Source: an uncultured Thermomicrobiales bacterium (lineage in GTDB: Bacteria > Chloroflexota > Chloroflexia > Thermomicrobiales > UBA6265). From it: a stretch of 13,986 nucleotides of DNA. Location of the stretch: the NCBI GenBank assembly GCA_902806355.1, contig CADCWI010000115.1, positions 1 through 13,986 of the forward strand, written 5' to 3'. A program made the translations under genes and the position numbers. The notes under the pieces were generated by a model that did no database searches, was not told the DNA's origin, and was given only the letters and a program-made list of their open reading frames with translations. Of this stretch, positions 10,054-13,986 are shown one piece after another; the stretch's first letter is position 1, and each line of letters starts with the position of its first letter.

Positions 10054-10224
10054 TCACTGTCGGCCGGTCTGGCCGGATCTCGCCACCAATGAGAGCTCTT
10101 GCGTGACCCCGATCTTCGCTGGGTGGACAGCGTCCGCGATCCGCTCATCACACAAAAATGCACCGCCGAGCCAGGCTCGATCGGTGCAAGCATCCAACAT
10201 TTCGTGTGAGCGGTCATGATCCAT
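10054..10224 (-). CDS. Possible 56-aa ORF upstream of the SWIM gene
   Basis: ATG at 10224 has a good Shine-Dalgarno, GAGGGG (10237-10232), with 7-nt spacing. It is about 63 nt downstream of a credible promoter and ends 30 bp before the SWIM gene. The protein starts MDHDRSHEMLDACTDRAWLG, contains two Cys, and is not recognised. Against it, a terminator-like hairpin with five U residues lies inside the ORF, so the region may instead be a regulatory leader or a small RNA. Confidence 0.4.
   Translation of the reverse strand: MDHDRSHEMLDACTDRAWLGGAFLCDERIADAVHPAKIGVTQELSLVARSGQTGRQ
10152..10187 (-). terminator. Intrinsic-terminator-like hairpin in the SWIM gene leader
   Basis: On the minus strand GCACCG and CGGTGC flank CGAG-CCTGG-CTCG, giving a two-part stem with a small internal loop, followed at once by ATTTTTG. 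This has the form of a Rho-independent terminator or attenuator. No full-length gene ends here; the promoter at 10323-10294 would give a transcript of roughly 135 nt. Confidence 0.5.
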
Positions 10225-10293
10225 CGCTCTACCCCTCTTCCCAACGGGAACCGCGCGGGTGCGGCAAGATCACTCCTCTTCGCTTGGTCGTGG

Positions 10294-10323
10294 AGTATAG
10301 CAAGGTGCTGCGCAGGATGCCAG
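10294..10323 (-). promoter_or_regulatory. Promoter for the SWIM gene leader
   Basis: CTGGCA (10323-10318), an 18-nt spacer and TATACT (10299-10294) preceded by TGC, an extended -10. Transcription would begin around 10287. It is divergent from the YkvA-like gene. Confidence 0.55.
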
Positions 10324-10432
10324 AGGAAAGTCCGCGGATCGCGTTGTCCCTCCTCAAGCCAATGCTTGCCGGCCAAGGCGTATCCAAAAACCGTCATACG
10401 TTGGATTGCCCGATCGGAACCGGCACTCCGCT

Positions 10433-10438
10433 ATACTC
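10433..10438 (+). promoter_or_regulatory. -10 element before the YkvA-like gene
   Basis: TATACT in the context CCGCTATACTC, about 26 nt before the ATG. No -35 at 16-18 nt is convincing; TTGCCC (10407-10412) is at 20 nt. The same GCTATACTC context occurs at two other promoters in the window. Bases 10225-10463 hold otherwise only the divergent promoter and leader. Confidence 0.4.
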
Positions 10439-10463
10439 TCGATGAGCGTGGAGGCCAAACATC

Positions 10464-10847
10464 ATGACCAGGTCCAGAGAATCCATCCTACACTCCATCG
10501 ATGACCTGCCGCTACATCGTCGCGCCTGGCTTACCTGGAATCTCTATCGGGATCCGCGTGTGTCGCCCGGGCTCAAGCGGGCGATTACCGCTGGCGCACT
10601 TGCTTATGTGCTTTCCCCGATCGATATCCTTCCAGACATCTTGCTTGGAGTGGGGCAGATCGATGATCTTGGGATCCTTGTCGGGTTCGTGTTTCTCCTC
10701 TCGAACCTGCTCGTAAAGTTCGCTCCCGAGGATGTGCTGTCCGCCTATCTCGATCAAACGGATGGCAGCGCCCGGCCCGACAATGCCAAACCACGGCAAT
10801 CGAATGGCGGTGACAATGACATCGACGTTCCGTTCCGGGTGCAATGA
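10464..10847 (+). CDS. YkvA-like DUF1232 membrane protein
   Basis: A 127-aa protein with the DUF1232 signature: ALAYVLSPIDILPD (45-58) followed by GVGQIDDLGIL and a hydrophobic stretch to about 84, giving one or two membrane-associated segments. The N-terminal part (RRAWLTWNLYRDPRVSP) is the usual lead-in. The family is widespread and of unknown function; some members are linked to envelope or stress phenotypes. The C-terminal 35 residues are hydrophilic and variable. Start ATG 10464 has TGGAGG (10449-10454) with 9-nt spacing. The next gene begins 56 bp downstream and may be co-transcribed. Confidence 0.88.
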   Translation: MTRSRESILHSIDDLPLHRRAWLTWNLYRDPRVSPGLKRAITAGALAYVLSPIDILPDILLGVGQIDDLGILVGFVFLLSNLLVKFAPEDVLSAYLDQTDGSARPDNAKPRQSNGGDNDIDVPFRVQ

Positions 10848-10903
10848 TTGCTCTGAAGGATTTAAGCCCGTTTGCCTGGTTCCGGCGAGGAGCATGACAG
10901 CAT

Positions 10904-11287
10904 ATGGCCCGGAAAGCCCGACAAGGCTCACGACCGAAGAAAAAGCAGACACGGATACGGTCATCGGCTCCGGGCGCGGTTCCAGAACGCCCTGAACCGG
11001 CCGCGGTGCCAGCCACCGCGCCGCCAAGAGCGCCCGTTGTAACCACTCCTGTAGCACCATCAAGCACCCAGAGTCCACGCGTCACGATGGTCGGTGCGAC
11101 GCGGCCGTATCAACACCGCCGGGGACGGCCGGTCGCGATCGTACGGTCGTCCACGCCCGCCAGCGCGTATGTGTTGCCAAGGGAGCGGGAATACACGTTC
11201 ATCCGGTCGGATCTTCGCCGGCTGCTGCTGACCGCGGCAGTTCTGGCCGTCATGATGGTGGCGCTCTTGGTCCTTCTCGAGCCATAA
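10904..11287 (+). CDS. Proline/alanine-rich protein with C-terminal membrane anchor
   Basis: A 127-aa protein of unknown function. Residues 1-18 are strongly basic (RKARQGSRPKKKQTRIR); 20-60 are rich in Pro, Ala, Thr and Ser and probably disordered; 65-105 form a small possibly folded segment; 107-125 (LLLTAAVLAVMMVALLVLL) are a single membrane helix with only two residues after it. This is a tail-anchor topology, with the long N-terminal part in the cytosol by the positive-inside rule. Basic residues (RSDLRR) sit just before the helix. GAGGAG (10887-10892) lies 11 nt before ATG 10904. It ends shortly before a strong terminator hairpin. Confidence 0.68.
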   Translation: MARKARQGSRPKKKQTRIRSSAPGAVPERPEPAAVPATAPPRAPVVTTPVAPSSTQSPRVTMVGATRPYQHRRGRPVAIVRSSTPASAYVLPREREYTFIRSDLRRLLLTAAVLAVMMVALLVLLEP

Positions 11288-11302
11288 ACGCAAGAATCGG
11301 CT

Positions 11303-11358
11303 GCCAATGAGAATGCGCGGATGCAGAAGCATCCGCGCATTCTCATTGGCGAATTTTT
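11303..11358. terminator. Strong bidirectional terminator, 22-bp perfect hairpin
   Basis: Arms 11303-11324 and 11329-11350 are perfectly complementary over 22 bp with a 4-nt loop (AGAA), followed on the plus strand by GAATTTTTC. It lies between the stops of the tail-anchored protein gene (11287) and the TPR gene (11370, minus) and probably ends both transcripts. Confidence 0.88.
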
Positions 11359-11369
11359 CGCGATCGACC

Positions 11370-12236
11370 CTATTCTGGCGGCGTTTCCTGATCGTCGTCA
11401 TCGGCGACGACGCTGCCGACATACGAGACGGCATCCGCATCCGGTTCATCCAGCTCGGCGTCCGCATCAATGGAATCTTCCTCGGTGGCGTCCTCTTCAT
11501 CGTCACTGAAAACGAAATCTCCTTCCTCGCGAAGGAAGAGCAGTTCGCGTTCTCGCATCAGGTCCTGGGTCGCCCTGTTCTGGCGCGGGAAGGAGATGCG
11601 GGACCCCATCGACGGATCCTTGTAGACCTCACGGATGATGACACGGAGGCTCTGGCTGGAGACGCCGAGAGCATACACCTCATACCGGTTCCCACTTTTC
11701 ATGAGATCGGCTATGCGCTGGGCGATCCGGGAGTCGACTTCGCCAAGGATGGCGGCGCCATCACCAAGAACCTGTACCCTAGAGTCGACGACGACAAGAT
11801 TGAGCTGTTCGCCCGGGGATACTTCCGCCAGCTGGCCAAGCTCGGCCGGATTCGCCAACTCATCCACCCAGGTCTTGCCGATTTCTTCGATGAACACGTT
11901 TGGTCGCGGGATCGATGTTGCGGTGGCCGCTTCGCTCGCTGGCAGGCCGTCGCCGCGGCTGTAGAGCGTTTCGAGGCGCTGAAGATTTCGCCGCGCGATC
12001 ATGTTGGCGGGGTCCGCCTTGAGGGATTCGCTGTAGGCGTCGCGCGCGGCATTCAGCTGGCGGAGCTCGATCAGCGCGCGCCCCTTTCGATTGAGGGCAT
12101 TGGCATCCCTCGGGAATCGCTCGATGATTTGATTGTTGAGCGCGAGTGCCTCTTCCCATCGACCCTCGAGGGCCGCTTTCTGCGCGTCGGCTTCGAGCTG
12201 CCGCTTGGTTCCCGGCTTGTTCCTGGTGTTTGCCAC
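11370..12236 (-). CDS. TPR protein with acidic C-terminal tail
   Basis: A 288-aa protein. Residues about 13-90 contain two or more TPR-like helical repeats (GRWEEALALNNQIIERFPRDANALNR, and later AARDAYSESLKADPAN are parts), which mediate protein contacts. Residues about 110-235 form a folded region with no motif I recognise (ending PRQNRATQDLMRERELLFL). The last 50 residues are strongly acidic, including SDDEEDATEED and DADAELDEPDAD. There is no signal peptide, so it is probably cytosolic. Start is GTG 12236 with GAAGGG about 10 nt upstream. It follows miaB by 78 bp on the same strand and may be co-transcribed. Function is unknown; a role as an adaptor or chaperone-like protein is only a possibility. 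Confidence 0.75.
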   Translation of the reverse strand: MANTRNKPGTKRQLEADAQKAALEGRWEEALALNNQIIERFPRDANALNRKGRALIELRQLNAARDAYSESLKADPANMIARRNLQRLETLYSRGDGLPASEAATATSIPRPNVFIEEIGKTWVDELANPAELGQLAEVSPGEQLNLVVVDSRVQVLGDGAAILGEVDSRIAQRIADLMKSGNRYEVYALGVSSQSLRVIIREVYKDPSMGSRISFPRQNRATQDLMRERELLFLREEGDFVFSDDEEDATEEDSIDADAELDEPDADAVSYVGSVVADDDDQETPPE

Positions 12237-12314
12237 GATGATCGATCCCTTCGATACTTGCGGTACCGCGATTTTCTATTGACCTGTCGAGAGTGACGTG
12301 CCGTAGATCGACTC

Positions 12315-13709
12315 CTATCTTGGTGCGCCGACTGCTTCACCCATCAGGTACCACGGCATCGTTCGGGTGATCCGGACATCGACCAGCTTTCCGACGAGTT
12401 CCCTCGGATCATCGAAATGGACGAGGGTGTTGCCACGTGTACGCCCCGTCCAGCGTCCCTTCGACTTGCCCTCGACAAGAACCTCATAGGTCTCTCCGAG
12501 CCGCCGCGCGTTGATCTCCGTGCAGACTCTTTCCTGAAGTTCCTCGATCGCCTGATGCCGCCGGAACTTTTCTTCATGCGGGACATCATCTTCCCAGCGA
12601 GCGGAAAGTGTGCCTGGACGGGGCGAGTACATCGCCAGGTGAACCTTGTCGCAGCGGGTCTGTTCGAGCATGTCGTACGTCTGCAAAAACTGCTCATCGG
12701 TCTCGCCGGGGAATCCGACGATGACATCCGTCGCCACGGTTGCCTCAGGCATCGATTGCCGGGTTGCCGCGATGCGTTCCATCCACATGTCCCGCGTATA
12801 CGTGCGCCGCATCCGACGCAGGACTTCGTCATCCCCGGCCTGGACCGGAAGATTCATGTGTTCACACGCCGACCGCAATTCCGCCATGGCGGAGATGATG
12901 TCATCACCCATGTACTTGGGGTGCGACGTCAGGAAACGCAGACGCTCCAGCCCTGGGATCGCATCGACGGCCCTCAGCAGGTCGGCCAGTGACGGTGTTT
13001 CGGCGAGATCGTGGCCGTAGGCATTGACGGTTTGCCCGAGCAGGGTCACCTCCCGCACGCCTGAAGCGACGATCCGCTCGACTTCCGTGACGATATCCGC
13101 GAATGGACGGCTGGTCTCCTTGCCTCGGCGATAGGGCACGATGCAGTACGAGCAAAGAAAGTTGCACCCGTAGATGATCGGGACATACGCCGTCACGCCG
13201 CTGGTGCCGGCGTCCGTCTCCGGCTGGTAGTAGTGTGGAAGGGCGTCCAGGTCATCGTCCAGACGGGAGAGCTCGGGTACCACCTGCTTCAGCTTGTCGA
13301 AATCCGACGGATCGAAGAAGAGATCCACGTGCGGAAATCTCTGGCTAAGCGTCTCCTGCTGTTTGGTAACCATGCACCCGGTGAGCACGAGCGGCATCTC
13401 CGGTTTCTGCCGCTTGAGCCGGGCAAGCGCATTCAGTTTTCCGGCTACCTTGTCTTCTGCCGCCTGGCGTACGACGCACGAGTTCAGCACAACGATGTCC
13501 GCTTCCTGCTCGTCGTCGGTGCGTTGGTATCCCACCTCCTGTAGCATTGCCGAGACTTTGGAGCTGTCGGCTTCGTTCATCTGACACCCTATCGTCCAGA
13601 TGAAGAACCGTTTGCCATTGGCTGGCAATCGGGCGGGGGCCGGCTCTGCAAATGCTCCGGTTACGGGGCGCAAGGAGATGAGAGGTTTGTTGATGGCGTC
13701 AACTGGCAC
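12315..13709 (-). CDS. miaB: tRNA-2-methylthio-N6-dimethylallyladenosine synthase (MiaB)
   Basis: Radical-SAM methylthiotransferase that adds a methylthio group to i6A37 of tRNAs reading codons that start with U. 464 aa from GTG 13709. N-terminal UPF0004 domain with the three cluster cysteines C42 (IGCQMNEADS), C78 (NSCVVRQAAEDK) and C112 (LTGCMV); radical-SAM motif CNFLCSYC at 182-189; C-terminal TRAM domain over about the last 65 residues. GCQMN and the R-x-A-E-x-K segment favour MiaB over RimO. The HMNLPVQAGDDEVLRRM segment has Ala and Asp where SGS is usual. Start choice: GTG 13709 has AGGAG at 13720-13716 with 6-nt spacing; the longer in-frame ATG 13742 has no Shine-Dalgarno. Confidence 0.93.
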   Translation of the reverse strand: MPVDAINKPLISLRPVTGAFAEPAPARLPANGKRFFIWTIGCQMNEADSSKVSAMLQEVGYQRTDDEQEADIVVLNSCVVRQAAEDKVAGKLNALARLKRQKPEMPLVLTGCMVTKQQETLSQRFPHVDLFFDPSDFDKLKQVVPELSRLDDDLDALPHYYQPETDAGTSGVTAYVPIIYGCNFLCSYCIVPYRRGKETSRPFADIVTEVERIVASGVREVTLLGQTVNAYGHDLAETPSLADLLRAVDAIPGLERLRFLTSHPKYMGDDIISAMAELRSACEHMNLPVQAGDDEVLRRMRRTYTRDMWMERIAATRQSMPEATVATDVIVGFPGETDEQFLQTYDMLEQTRCDKVHLAMYSPRPGTLSARWEDDVPHEEKFRRHQAIEELQERVCTEINARRLGETYEVLVEGKSKGRWTGRTRGNTLVHFDDPRELVGKLVDVRITRTMPWYLMGEAVGAPR

Positions 13710-13715
13710 TGGAAA

Positions 13716-13720
13716 CTCCT
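13716..13720 (-). promoter_or_regulatory. Shine-Dalgarno that decides the miaB start
   Basis: AGGAG on the minus strand, 6 nt before GTG 13709. The alternative ATG at 13742 is preceded by CCTGAACAATTGCC, with no such site. Confidence 0.6.
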
Positions 13721-13786
13721 GACGGAGGCGGGACGGTGACATGGCAATTGTTCAGGGTCGGCCCAGGAACGCAGGCTCAACAGATG

Positions 13787-13792
13787 AGTATA
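13787..13792 (-). promoter_or_regulatory. -10 element of a probable miaB promoter
   Basis: TATACT in the context TGGCTATACTC, about 78 nt before the miaB start. No strong -35 is seen. The rest of 13793-13986 is visibly more AT-rich than the coding regions, with no gene that I can support. Confidence 0.45.
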
Positions 13793-13945
13793 GCCAGAAC
13801 TCCAGAACAATCACACGACGACTGCTTTCGACTACGTTGAACGTTGACTTTCAGTCGATGCGAGGTGCCCGGCATGGTAGATTGGATTATGACGTAGCTC
13901 GTCCCACCCAGTCTCAAGAGTACAACAAGACTAAGGAGTCCCTGA

Positions 13946-13972
13946 ATGGTCAAAATTAACTCATCCGAGTAA
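13946..13972 (+). other. Shine-Dalgarno followed by a very short ORF at the window edge
   Basis: AAGGAG (13933-13938) stands 7 nt before ATG 13946, a good initiation site, but the frame stops after eight codons (MVKINSSE, then TAA 13970-13972). It may be a leader peptide for a gene beyond the window, a frame broken by mutation, or chance. Confidence 0.25.
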
Positions 13973-13986
13973 ACGAGCATTTTGAA

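Noticed and set aside
10020..10397. 125-codon minus-strand ORF overlapping the SWIM leader
   Set aside because: It overlaps the promoter, the terminator-like hairpin and the better-supported 56-aa ORF in another frame, and shows no known motif.
13777..13980. 67-codon minus-strand ORF with a hydrophobic N-terminus upstream of miaB
   Set aside because: Any ribosome-binding site would be at or beyond the window edge, it spans the probable miaB promoter, and its second half looks non-coding.

Overview
The window looks like an ordinary high-GC bacterial chromosome segment. Gene content (an aroK-aroB fusion, a DUF697 protein, YkvA/DUF1232, a YaaQ/DarA-type c-di-AMP receptor homologue, a small SWIM zinc-finger protein, Bacillus/Chloroflexus-type malate dehydrogenase) together with GTG starts suggests a Chloroflexota, perhaps Thermomicrobia-like, host. 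That assignment is inference; there is no rRNA or other decisive marker. No insertion sequence, phage gene, CRISPR array, tRNA or rRNA was seen.

Layout. 2-1763 (+): the 3' part of mdh, then a DUF697 membrane protein. 1809-3176 (-): an orphan NtrC-type response regulator, convergent with the DUF697 gene. A long hairpin is shared by the two gene ends, and its right arm lies inside the regulator's last codons. 3346-8903 (+): a bifunctional shikimate kinase/3-dehydroquinate synthase, then a PfkB-family (adenosine kinase-like) gene, ahcY and metK. 9087-9703 (+): a DarA/YaaQ-like protein and an unrecognised ORF overlapping it by 4 bp. 10224-9748 (-): a possible 56-aa ORF and a SWIM zinc-finger gene, with a promoter and an internal terminator-like hairpin. 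10464-11287 (+): a YkvA-like protein and a proline-rich protein with one C-terminal membrane helix. 13709-11370 (-): miaB and a TPR protein with an acidic tail.

How the genes fit together. The clearest functional group is the SAM cycle. MetK makes S-adenosylmethionine, AhcY splits the S-adenosylhomocysteine left after methylation, and the PfkB-family kinase would remove the adenosine so that AhcY runs forward. The sequence before this trio (about 5034-5190) is the most interesting part of the window. It contains several inverted repeats, a 10-bp hairpin that buries a strong Shine-Dalgarno and the start of a 24-codon upstream ORF, a long-range complementarity into that hairpin's loop, and a GTGA overlap between the upstream ORF and the kinase start. 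It does not resemble any SAM or SAH riboswitch class I can recall, so it is offered as a candidate new regulatory leader. A second candidate is the promoter, leader and terminator arrangement before the SWIM gene. Convergent or terminal gene ends carry unusually long, near-perfect hairpins (1781-1840, 8937-8970, 11303-11350), typical of transcription ends.
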